Positions 1 through 5,625 of a DNA stretch of 5,625 nt are shown here, in pieces (the stretch's first letter is position 1; every line of letters begins with the position of its first letter). The translations under genes were made by a program, and so were the position numbers. Origin of the DNA: Actinomycetota bacterium (GTDB lineage Bacteria > Actinomycetota > Actinomycetes > S36-B12); NCBI GenBank assembly GCA_003456155.1, contig DMPC01000020.1:1-5625 (forward strand), given 5' to 3'. The notes under the pieces were generated by a model. It did no database searches. It saw nothing but the letters and a program-made list of their open reading frames with translations, and had not been told where the DNA came from.

Positions 1-92
1 GGGCCTCCGATGAAGGGCCGTGAGGCCGTGCGTGCGACCGCGGAGCCGATCAGCCCACCTGAGCCGATCGTCCAGACCCTCGGCTCCGTCAC
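1..92 (-). CDS. Partial N-terminus of an NAD(P)-binding Rossmann (SDR epimerase/dehydratase-like) protein
   Basis: Reading the minus strand from a GTG at 92-90 gives 30 residues that stay open to the window edge, beginning MTEPRVWTIGSGGLIGSAVA. A short beta-strand (RVWTI) followed by GSGGLIG at residues 10-16 is the glycine-rich GxxGxxG dinucleotide-binding loop found at the very start of extended SDR proteins (NAD-dependent epimerases, dehydratases and reductases of sugar nucleotides). The GTG overlaps the TGA of the upstream glycosyltransferase in a GTGA arrangement, a common sign of translational coupling. I see no convincing Shine-Dalgarno sequence just upstream, so coupling may replace it. 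The catalytic YxxxK and the substrate domain lie outside the window, so the sugar and reaction cannot be named. An alternative frame from an ATG at 114 is also open to the edge, but its product resembles nothing I recognise. Confidence 0.75.
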   Translation of the reverse strand, partial: MTEPRVWTIGSGGLIGSAVARTASRPFIGG

Positions 93-1072
93 GGATCGTC
101 GCCGAAGGTGTCATCGGGATCGCTCACGACGACGTAGAGCGGCTTGCCCAGGGACATATTTGTGGCGGCGCCGACATATTGGGCGATGATCCCGAGCGAT
201 AGCAGCGTGGCTCCCCCCACGACGAGGATCGCGACCATCGTCGACGGCCATCCGGTGACAGGCACCGAGCTGAACACGAGCGAGCCGAGAATCCACACGG
301 TCAGCAGGGCACCGAGCACCACGAAGGCGGCACCCAGGAAGGAGACGAACATCAGCGGGCGAGTACCGGAGGAGACAACAAGCCGGCCGAAGTGGGCGAG
401 CAAGCGCGAGAGGGAGTAGTTGCTCGCCGGGCGACCCTCATCACGCATCACGACCGGCTCCGTCGCGACCGTGGCCACCACCCATGAGAGCGCGACGTCG
501 AGATAGACGCCCTGGCCGGTGTACGCGGCAACACTGCGGGCGACCTCACCGTGCATCAGGCGGTAGGAGTTGAAGGACTCGAAGTCTCGTCCGGCGAGAA
601 CCTTGACGAACAGCCACTTGGCCATGCGGGATGCGGCGTTGCGCGCGGCTCCGTGCGGAGGCGGGTTGCTTGGCGCTGCGTAGACGAGTTGGGCTCGCTC
701 GGTATATGCCCGATCGAGCATTGCACCGATGTAGGCCGGATCCATCTGGCCGTCCTCATCCATCGTGACGACCCACCGACCCTGCGATGAGGTCATGCCG
801 GCGAGGGTGGCAGCGTGCTGGCCGAAGTTGCGGGACAGCCAGATCGGTCGCACGAAGTCGTACTTATCGGCGAGGAGACGAATGGCGTCGTCAGCCCTGC
901 CGGGGCCCCGATCCCACACGAGGAGCACCTCGGCGATCTCGAACGCGCGGCCGCTCGGTGTCACCTGAGCAGAGCGCAGCTCTGCCAGCTCAGCGACGAG
1001 GTGGGGGAGAGTTGTCTCGCCCGAGTAGACCGGGATCACCACGCTTACGCGCAGCGGGGAGGTCTCGGGCAC
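89..1072 (-). CDS. Membrane-anchored family 2 glycosyltransferase, DPM1/GtrB/ArnC-like
   Basis: The 327-residue product matches the layout of polyprenol-phosphate glycosyltransferases: a cytoplasmic GT-A domain followed by two C-terminal membrane helices. The N-terminal strand VSVVIPVYSGE (9-19) opens the GT2 fold. NFGQH (82-86) and the metal/nucleotide motif DEDGQ (105-109) followed by DP are typical of the DPM1/GtrB/ArnC branch, as are NSYRLM (168-173) and YLDVALSWV (190-198). The helices lie at roughly 239-266 and 277-302, and a short acidic tail (SDPDDTFGDDP) ends the protein. The family moves a sugar from a nucleotide donor to undecaprenyl or decaprenyl phosphate at the inner membrane face. 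One oddity is that the usual DDGS loop reads VWDRGPGRADD (52-62), so only one of the paired acidic residues is kept. The GTG start at 1072 is the only reasonable one, since an in-frame TAG lies three codons upstream, but it has no clear ribosome binding site. It lies 9 nt after the other GT2 gene and overlaps the SDR gene by 4 nt. The donor sugar is unknown. Confidence 0.92.
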   Translation of the reverse strand: MPETSPLRVSVVIPVYSGETTLPHLVAELAELRSAQVTPSGRAFEIAEVLLVWDRGPGRADDAIRLLADKYDFVRPIWLSRNFGQHAATLAGMTSSQGRWVVTMDEDGQMDPAYIGAMLDRAYTERAQLVYAAPSNPPPHGAARNAASRMAKWLFVKVLAGRDFESFNSYRLMHGEVARSVAAYTGQGVYLDVALSWVVATVATEPVVMRDEGRPASNYSLSRLLAHFGRLVVSSGTRPLMFVSFLGAAFVVLGALLTVWILGSLVFSSVPVTGWPSTMVAILVVGGATLLSLGIIAQYVGAATNMSLGKPLYVVVSDPDDTFGDDP

Positions 1073-1081
1073 GAGCCGAGT

Positions 1082-1939
1082 CTAGCCGTGAGAGGGCGAG
1101 TGGAAGGCTCCCCGCAGCTTGAGCACGCGATAGGCGGCACGCCGCATCAGCGTCTGCTCGTGGCGCATCACGTGGGCACGAGCGCGCTCTGTCGCTGATG
1201 GTCGCGGGTGCAGCACGCCCTCCATCTCCGCCTGCCAGTCGCGGATCTGCTCGGTCTGTTCCTTGACCAGACGGGTGGACCACGAGCTACTACTCACCCG
1301 GAACGCCCCGATGGGCGCCTTGCGCACCGCAATCGGGCCGGTCTGGAGCACCCTCGTGTAGAGCTCAAGATCGAGCAGGAAGGGCCGTTCGTCGTTCCAG
1401 CGCAGCGCGGCGTCCAGTACCTGGCGGCGGAACAACACGGCCAGAGGCTCACCGAACACGTTGGTGCCCTGCAGGTAGGCGGCGCGGAGTGCAGCGTGGC
1501 CGTCCATGAGCCCGGCCTCAAGGCCGGCGCAGCCGCGGCCGCGGTAGAGGAGGCGACCGTCGGCATCGACGATGTCTCGCTGGGCGACAGCGAAGAGCGC
1601 GTCCGGATGGGCGGCGAGATCCGCCAATTGGTCGGAGATCGAGGTCGGATAGAGGACGTCGTCCTGGCAGAGCAGCTTCACGAAGTCGCCCTGCGCTGCT
1701 AGTGAGGCCTCCGTCCAGTTGTCAGCCGCTGTGATGCCAGGGGGCATCTCCATGGATCGCACGCGGGGGTCGCCCACCTGATGAATCCATTCACGGGAGC
1801 CATCGGTCGAGCCTCCGTCGACCAGGACGATGTCGAGCTCCGAGTGGCTCTGAGCAAGCACGGAGTCGACGGCCTTCGGGAGGTGAGCCATCCCGTTGAA
1901 GACCGGGATCACGACCGACACGACTGCGCCCACGCCCAC
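1082..1939 (-). CDS. Soluble family 2 glycosyltransferase (GT-A fold)
   Basis: The product is about 285 residues if it starts at the GTG at 1939. The GT2 signature is complete: VSVVIPVFNG (7-16), the nucleotide-binding loop DGGSTDGS (41-48), and the acidic pair in CQDDVLYP (91-98) that stands at the DxD metal site. FGEPLAVLFRR (162-172) and LDLELYTRVL (189-198) follow, the latter where the family usually places its catalytic base, and then GAFRVSSSSWS (211-221). There is no signal peptide or membrane helix, so it should act in the cytoplasm on a lipid-linked or polysaccharide acceptor. The arginine-rich C-terminus (250-276) could bind the membrane surface, but this is inference. The start is uncertain: GTGs at 1939, 1933 and 1921 and a TTG at 1972 are all in frame, and none has a good ribosome binding site. 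I prefer 1939 because the TTG adds a cysteine-rich leader atypical of GT2. Leaderless initiation is possible. It is probably the first gene of the minus-strand unit. Donor and acceptor are unknown. Confidence 0.9.
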   Translation of the reverse strand: MGVGAVVSVVIPVFNGMAHLPKAVDSVLAQSHSELDIVLVDGGSTDGSREWIHQVGDPRVRSMEMPPGITAADNWTEASLAAQGDFVKLLCQDDVLYPTSISDQLADLAAHPDALFAVAQRDIVDADGRLLYRGRGCAGLEAGLMDGHAALRAAYLQGTNVFGEPLAVLFRRQVLDAALRWNDERPFLLDLELYTRVLQTGPIAVRKAPIGAFRVSSSSWSTRLVKEQTEQIRDWQAEMEGVLHPRPSATERARAHVMRHEQTLMRRAAYRVLKLRGAFHSPSHG

Positions 1940-2005
1940 AGTCTGGCAGCCCGGGCAGCATGGCCGCCTCAAGTAGACTCGCGGGACACCTCACAGAGGA
2001 GCCCG
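1940..2005. promoter_or_regulatory. Divergent intergenic region holding both promoters
   Basis: This short gap separates the minus-strand glycosyltransferase operon from the plus-strand membrane-protein gene, so both promoters should lie here or reach into the coding ends. On the plus strand, TAGACT at 1974-1979 fits the actinobacterial -10 pattern TAnnnT and would put transcription start near 1986. I see no matching -35 hexamer. On the minus strand I find only a weak TACTTG (1975-1970). Two GGCAGC copies (1945-1950 and 1954-1959) flank the centre of an 8-bp palindrome GCCCGGGC (1949-1956), which could be an operator or simply GC-rich chance. The functional assignment rests on position rather than on strong motifs. 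Confidence 0.4.
1995..2001 (+). promoter_or_regulatory. Ribosome binding site that fixes the membrane-protein start
   Basis: AGAGGAG lies 4 nt before the ATG at 2006. It is the best Shine-Dalgarno match in the window. It picks this ATG over an in-frame upstream ATG at 1781, which would add 75 hydrophilic residues that run antisense through the 5' end of the divergent GT2 gene. Confidence 0.75.
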
Positions 2006-3991
2006 ATGGTCGATCTGCTGTACGCCCTCGCGTACATCGCGCTCCCCATCGTCACCTACCTGGTCGCGCGCAATCTCACGTGGACCGTGGCGATCGTCTC
2101 CGGATCGGTCGCGCTCGTCGGTGCTGTCGTCACCTTCGTGATCAAGGTCGGGGATTCCTGGAACTTCGCGTCCCTTCAGCTGGCCACCCTCGGTGCCTTG
2201 ATCCTCGCCCTGGCTGTGACACTGGCGGCCCGCCTCATGGCCCGCGAACGTATGCCCTGGCCCGCCCTGCCATGGCGGCGGCACCTGCTGGTCGTGGGCT
2301 TGCCCTTCCTCGTCATCGTCCTGATCATCGTGGTGTCGCGGCTCATCGCGGCCCCCCGAGCGGGCCTGTTCACGGCCGTGGGCTACCTGGTTCGACGTCA
2401 ATACGCCGAGGACAACGCGAAGTGGCTCGACTTCACGGGCCAGCTCGTCACGGGTAACGATGTTGTGCAGGGCGTCTCGATGGGTGGGCCTCTGCAGTTG
2501 TTCCTGGTGATCGTCGCAACCGCCCTCGCGACTGCATCCGTGCTCCTCCTCGGCGGCGTCAACGAGGTCTTCGTGGCTGCCAACACGGTCGTCTACGCGC
2601 AGTACTTCCTGGCCGCAATGGTGCCGTTCGTCTTCGCGCCCCTGGTCGAGGCCCGGGTCAAGGGCGCAGGTGATGGGCAGCGCCGGGGCTTCATCCCTGC
2701 ACCGCTCCTGTGGGCAGGGATGCTGGTACTGGCCGTGGCCATTCTTGCTGTCGGCGGCCTGGGCCACCTGACCCTTCAGTTCGTCTTCCTCGCCACGGTC
2801 ATGTGGGTGGGGGTATTCGTGATCGGTTCCCGGGTGCCGCACGTCTACGCCCTGACATCGCTCGTGATCGTCGTGGTCTCTCTTGTGTGGTTCCCGCTGC
2901 TGCCGATCAGCGTGGTCGTCATGGTGGCTGGTGCGGTGGCCATCGTGGTTGCGCTCGTTCGCGGGGGTGCCCGACGCCCAGGACTGTGGGCGATCGGCAT
3001 CGCGTGGGCTGCCACGATCGTCCTCACCTGGCCCGAGTACCGCTCGACCATCGGGTACATGACCGCCGACGTCAATGCCACGGGCGACATGGCGGGCGGC
3101 GCGGTCGGAGGCATCGCTGCGGCAGCCATGCCTGTGCCGTCACTGATCGTGCCGATGCTCGATCTCCTCGACAGCAAGGGCGGCACCGAAGCGGTCGGCC
3201 CGATGCTGGGCATCCTGCTTCTGATCTCTGCGGTCCTCGCAACGATGTTCATCGCCCGCCGCCGCTCCGCTGCTGGTCGCAACCGCCTGCTCCTCGCCTT
3301 CGCCCCGGCACTCCTGCTCGGCGGGTACGCCGTCGCCCTGGCCGTCCTCGGCACCTGGTACGCCGGTGACGGACCCAACTACGGTGCGGTGAAGACCACC
3401 TTCCTCGTCAGCGTGACGATCATCGCGGTGGCAGTACCGCTCGCCCTGATGGAGATCGATCGTCGCCGCGTGGGGACCACGCTGGTGCGAGTGGCGGGTA
3501 TCGCCGGAATCGTCTACCTGCTCGCCGTCGACGGCATCCTGCCTCGAGCCGCTGTCTACACCAGCCCAGAGCAGTGGCCGGATGCCTCGGGCGAGGATCG
3601 CGGCTACTGGTGGCCAGCCGAGGTGAGGAAGCAGGCCGAGCAGACGATCGAGAGCCTGCCCATCGCTTGCGCCTACCGCCCGCCTGGTGCGGGAGCACCC
3701 TCTGCCCTGCCCAACGGGCAGACTGCCTACTCCTGCACACGCCTGCTCGTCGGACTCTCCGGTGCCGACACGACCGGGCAGCCGCTCGTCGACTGGCAGC
3801 GCCGAGAGTGGTTCACGAACACCCCGGCGTGGGATGACGAGTACCCCCGTCTGATCACGCTGCCGGAATCGTTGCGCCAGAAGGACTTCATCCTCATGGA
3901 CGAACTCGACGAGGTTGTCGGACTCGACTCCGTGCAGTCCTTCATGGATCGCTACAAGCCGGAATGGGCCCAGGAACAGGCCAGTGGCTGA
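2006..3991 (+). CDS. Large polytopic membrane protein with extracytoplasmic C-terminal domain, possible GT-C-like glycosyltransferase
   Basis: This 661-residue protein is mostly hydrophobic helices. I count about 14-15 segments, at roughly 5-20, 25-47, 56-78, 93-114, 162-182, 198-214, 232-250, 255-274, 282-298, 300-318, 326-342, 397-417, 428-450, 464-483 and 492-512. A polar tail of about 150 residues follows. The loop between helices 4 and 5 (115-161) carries an acidic, aromatic patch, AEDNAKWLDF (134-143). The tail is rich in Trp, Tyr, Asp and Glu and holds just two cysteines (555 and 577), which could form a disulfide if the tail faces outward. Many helices, an acidic pair in an early loop and a C-terminal outer domain are the general plan of GT-C transferases that use polyprenol-linked sugars. 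I recognise no specific family, so this role is inference. Other possibilities are a polymerase- or flippase-like export component. The start at the ATG at 2006 is supported by AGAGGAG. The last 8 nt overlap the next gene, so the two are probably co-translated. Neighbouring glycosyltransferases support a surface-polysaccharide role. Confidence 0.88.
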   Translation: MVDLLYALAYIALPIVTYLVARNLTWTVAIVSGSVALVGAVVTFVIKVGDSWNFASLQLATLGALILALAVTLAARLMARERMPWPALPWRRHLLVVGLPFLVIVLIIVVSRLIAAPRAGLFTAVGYLVRRQYAEDNAKWLDFTGQLVTGNDVVQGVSMGGPLQLFLVIVATALATASVLLLGGVNEVFVAANTVVYAQYFLAAMVPFVFAPLVEARVKGAGDGQRRGFIPAPLLWAGMLVLAVAILAVGGLGHLTLQFVFLATVMWVGVFVIGSRVPHVYALTSLVIVVVSLVWFPLLPISVVVMVAGAVAIVVALVRGGARRPGLWAIGIAWAATIVLTWPEYRSTIGYMTADVNATGDMAGGAVGGIAAAAMPVPSLIVPMLDLLDSKGGTEAVGPMLGILLLISAVLATMFIARRRSAAGRNRLLLAFAPALLLGGYAVALAVLGTWYAGDGPNYGAVKTTFLVSVTIIAVAVPLALMEIDRRRVGTTLVRVAGIAGIVYLLAVDGILPRAAVYTSPEQWPDASGEDRGYWWPAEVRKQAEQTIESLPIACAYRPPGAGAPSALPNGQTAYSCTRLLVGLSGADTTGQPLVDWQRREWFTNTPAWDDEYPRLITLPESLRQKDFILMDELDEVVGLDSVQSFMDRYKPEWAQEQASG

Positions 3992-5222
3992 AGACGCGAG
4001 CTTCACGCCTCCTGCGACTCTGCGAGGCAAGGCGGGACGTATGGCGAGCCGTCTCTTGCCTGACTTGGATCAAAGATCCTTCTTCCGGGCTCGAGAAGCG
4101 GACATGAAGCGGCGGGTGGCGTCAGGTGCGTATGCAGGATGGAGTGCAGTCCCTCGTGGCCCTCGGCCATCCGTCCTCAAGGCGCAGGCTGAGCCACATG
4201 TTGTGGTGGTGCCCTATGAAGGTCGAGACTCGGGATTGTGGGGACCGGGACATAGAAACCTCTACTTCGAGGCCGGTGCCCTCCTCGGTGAGTTGCAGGG
4301 TCATGATCGTGTCAGCTTCTTTCATGTTGATCGCGGCACCGCCTCGGGGACTTGGCACACGCAGCTTGTCGACTACCTGAATGACGTGGGTGCGACGCAT
4401 GTTCTCACCCATATCGAAGGAGACCCAGGTGCAGGTGATGGAACCTGGACCTGGGACTCCGCATGGTCGCTCATGGATCGGTTCTGGGGAGGAGTGCTTC
4501 TCGGAACCATGTTCGACTCTGCCTTCCGGTACACCTTCCTCAAGGGAAAGTTTCTGGCTCGAATGTCGCCGCGCTTTCTTCTTGTCGACATCTGCATGCC
4601 GATGGACGGCGCACTCGTTCGCGGCGTACCGGAGGTGGGACCAGTGAACATGCCCATGTCCGATGAGTCGATGGCGCTCGTGGAGGAACGACTTTCGACC
4701 GTTGAAGTCGAGCACGACGTGTCTTTTGTTGGCGTGCTTTACCCCAATCGCATTGAGATGATCGAGGCCCTCAGAGCGGAGGGCTTCAGCGTCGTCGTCA
4801 ACCCGCATCGTCAAGATGAGGCACGTACGCGGCAGGAGACCATGGCCAATCAACCGGGTTGGCTTGAGTACATGGCTGGCCTGGCAGGAAGTCGAGCGAC
4901 TATCAACTTCTCAGAGTCTTCGGCCGGTGGGGTCCAGCAGCTCAAGACCCGGGTGATCGAAGCGGGGCTGGCCGGAACCCTTCTCCTCACGGATGACGTG
5001 AATCTGACCTCTCGTTTCTGGACTCCAGACGTGGAGTACGGCTACTTCTCCTCACTGGGTGACCTCCCCGGAGTGGCAGAGTCCTTCTTGTCGGACGGAC
5101 AGAGGTCGGAGCGTGCCCGAGTGGCCTTCGCTCACAAGTCTCGCGAGCTTGCTCGAACGGGATTCTGGGGTGAGATCGACTCAGTGCTTCTTCGGCGAGG
5201 ATTGCCCTCGGTCTTGGCCTAG
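3984..5222 (+). CDS. CgeB-like GT-B glycosyltransferase
   Basis: The product is 412 residues from the GTG at 3984, which has AGGA 8 nt upstream (3972-3975) and overlaps the preceding TGA by 8 nt. An ATG at 4041 with AAGGCGGG just upstream would give 393 residues and is a fair alternative. The C-terminal half follows the glycosyltransferase group 1 / CgeB pattern: DVSFVGVLYPNRIEMIEAL (245-263), a short fragment rich in His, Arg and Asp, then SRATINFSESSAGG (303-316) and the donor-site segment RVIEAGLAGTLLLTDD (323-338). In such enzymes the Glu of this segment contacts the donor sugar nucleotide. FW and YGYFSSLGDLPGV (352-364) continue the fold. The N-terminal half (70-145) looks like the acceptor-binding Rossmann domain. 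No signal peptide or membrane helix is seen, so it is cytoplasmic. The gene is less GC-rich than its neighbours and uses more T-ending codons, a hint of separate acquisition. Donor and acceptor are unknown. Confidence 0.85.
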   Translation: MAEDASFTPPATLRGKAGRMASRLLPDLDQRSFFRAREADMKRRVASGAYAGWSAVPRGPRPSVLKAQAEPHVVVVPYEGRDSGLWGPGHRNLYFEAGALLGELQGHDRVSFFHVDRGTASGTWHTQLVDYLNDVGATHVLTHIEGDPGAGDGTWTWDSAWSLMDRFWGGVLLGTMFDSAFRYTFLKGKFLARMSPRFLLVDICMPMDGALVRGVPEVGPVNMPMSDESMALVEERLSTVEVEHDVSFVGVLYPNRIEMIEALRAEGFSVVVNPHRQDEARTRQETMANQPGWLEYMAGLAGSRATINFSESSAGGVQQLKTRVIEAGLAGTLLLTDDVNLTSRFWTPDVEYGYFSSLGDLPGVAESFLSDGQRSERARVAFAHKSRELARTGFWGEIDSVLLRRGLPSVLA

Positions 5223-5625
5223 ACGAGCTCCCTAGGTTCAACGAGCCGTGACGTGATGATCCCGTGGCGCTGCTCAGGCAGGTGCCTCCCGAGTACTTCC
5301 TGAACCCGCGACACATCGAGGGACAGATCACGATTGCGGGGCGGATCGACATCGGCCGCCGTCGGCGTGATCAGCCCGGCATCGAGGCCGAACTCTTCGG
5401 CGACGGCCACGCCGAATTCATACTTGGTCAGGGCATCCGGCGATGTCACGTGCAGGATCCCGGTCGCGTCGCTCTGCGCGAGTTCGACGAGTGCGTCGCA
5501 GAGAACCCCGACGTAGGCACTGGTGACGATGAAGTCGGTGAAGCCCTTGACCTGTCGACCCTCTCGCAGGTTGGTGACGAAGAACTCCAGGATCGAACGT
5601 GAGCCAGAGGGGCTCCAGCCGAAGA
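5219..5625 (-). CDS. C-terminal part of an RmlD-like dTDP-4-dehydrorhamnose reductase family protein
   Basis: The minus strand is open from the window edge to a TAG at 5221-5219, giving the last 134 residues; the N-terminus lies beyond 5625. In order, the visible fragment shows FGWSPSGSRSILEFF, then an REGRQVKGFTDFIVTSAYVG segment, GILHVTSPDALTKYEFGVAV, and RNRDLSLDVSRVQEVLG. This succession matches the substrate-binding half of RmlD-type SDR proteins: a fixed loop before G.....FTD, a GI.HV strand, a yefa helix, and the R....SLD..r....lG ending. The family reduces 4-keto nucleotide sugars, classically the last step to dTDP-L-rhamnose. The NAD(P) loop and YxxxK are outside the window, so I do not assign rmlD itself; a related epimerase/reductase is possible. 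The internal GTG at 5449 is a valine codon, not a start, because the homology runs through it. It converges on the GT-B gene with a 4-nt overlap. Confidence 0.87.
   Translation of the reverse strand, partial: FGWSPSGSRSILEFFVTNLREGRQVKGFTDFIVTSAYVGVLCDALVELAQSDATGILHVTSPDALTKYEFGVAVAEEFGLDAGLITPTAADVDPPRNRDLSLDVSRVQEVLGRHLPEQRHGIITSRLVEPRELV

Noticed and set aside
1..114. Alternative minus-strand start at the ATG at 114 in another frame, open to the window edge
   Set aside because: Its translation is arginine-rich and unrecognisable, whereas the frame from the GTG at 92 gives a textbook Rossmann loop.
1945..1959. Palindrome and repeat as an intrinsic terminator
   Set aside because: The arms are too short, there is no T tract, and it sits at gene starts rather than ends.
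1781..2005. Upstream in-frame extension of the membrane protein by 75 residues from the ATG at 1781
   Set aside because: The extension is hydrophilic, runs antisense through the well-supported GT2 start, and lacks a ribosome binding site as good as AGAGGAG before the ATG at 2006.
1991..2842. Long minus-strand open frame (283 residues) opposite the membrane-protein gene
   Set aside because: Its product is a low-complexity run of His, Asp, Glu, Gln and Arg, which is what the complement of hydrophobic helix codons gives. It has no recognisable domain.
3140..4030. Minus-strand open frame of 296 residues across the end of the membrane-protein gene
   Set aside because: It is antisense to a coherent protein and crosses two coding regions, has a charged low-information product, and is explained by high GC lowering stop frequency.
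4122..4853. Minus-strand open frame of 243 residues within the GT-B gene
   Set aside because: It has no recognisable motif, while the plus strand carries the full GT-B signature.
5264..5602. Plus-strand open frame of 112 residues at the right edge
   Set aside because: It lies opposite the RmlD-like C-terminus, whose motifs run continuously across the same bases.

Overview
This window comes from a high-GC actinobacterium-like genome. GTG starts, strong G/C bias at third codon positions and tight 4-8 nt gene overlaps all point that way. The sequence does not allow a genus to be named. All six supportable genes fit one theme: synthesis of a cell-surface or cell-wall polysaccharide, through sugar-nucleotide reductases/epimerases and glycosyltransferases. 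I see no RNA gene, insertion sequence, CRISPR array or integration site.

Left half, minus strand (positions 1939 down to 1). A soluble family-2 glycosyltransferase is followed after 9 nt by a membrane-anchored polyprenol-phosphate-type family-2 glycosyltransferase. That gene overlaps by 4 nt (GTGA) the start of an NAD(P)-binding Rossmann (epimerase/dehydratase type) gene, which leaves the window after 30 codons. The three look like one transcription unit.

Right half, plus strand (2006 to 5222). A large polytopic membrane protein with a C-terminal, probably extracytoplasmic, domain overlaps by 8 nt a CgeB-like GT-B glycosyltransferase. The pair looks translationally coupled. The GT-B gene is visibly less GC-rich than its neighbours. 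A gap of about 66 bp between positions 1939 and 2006 must hold both divergent promoters.

Right edge, minus strand (5625 to 5219). This is the C-terminal 134 residues of an RmlD-like dTDP-4-dehydrorhamnose reductase family protein. It converges on the GT-B gene so tightly that both stop codons lie inside one CTAG palindrome.

A plausible working model is that the SDR enzymes make activated sugars. The anchored GT2 would charge a polyprenol phosphate, the soluble GT2 and GT-B enzymes would add sugars at the cytoplasmic face, and the polytopic protein would act across the membrane, perhaps as a GT-C-like transferase. Only the fold families are well supported; donor and acceptor sugars are not readable from sequence. 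I found no evidence of a wholly new system. The least characterised part is the membrane protein plus GT-B pair.
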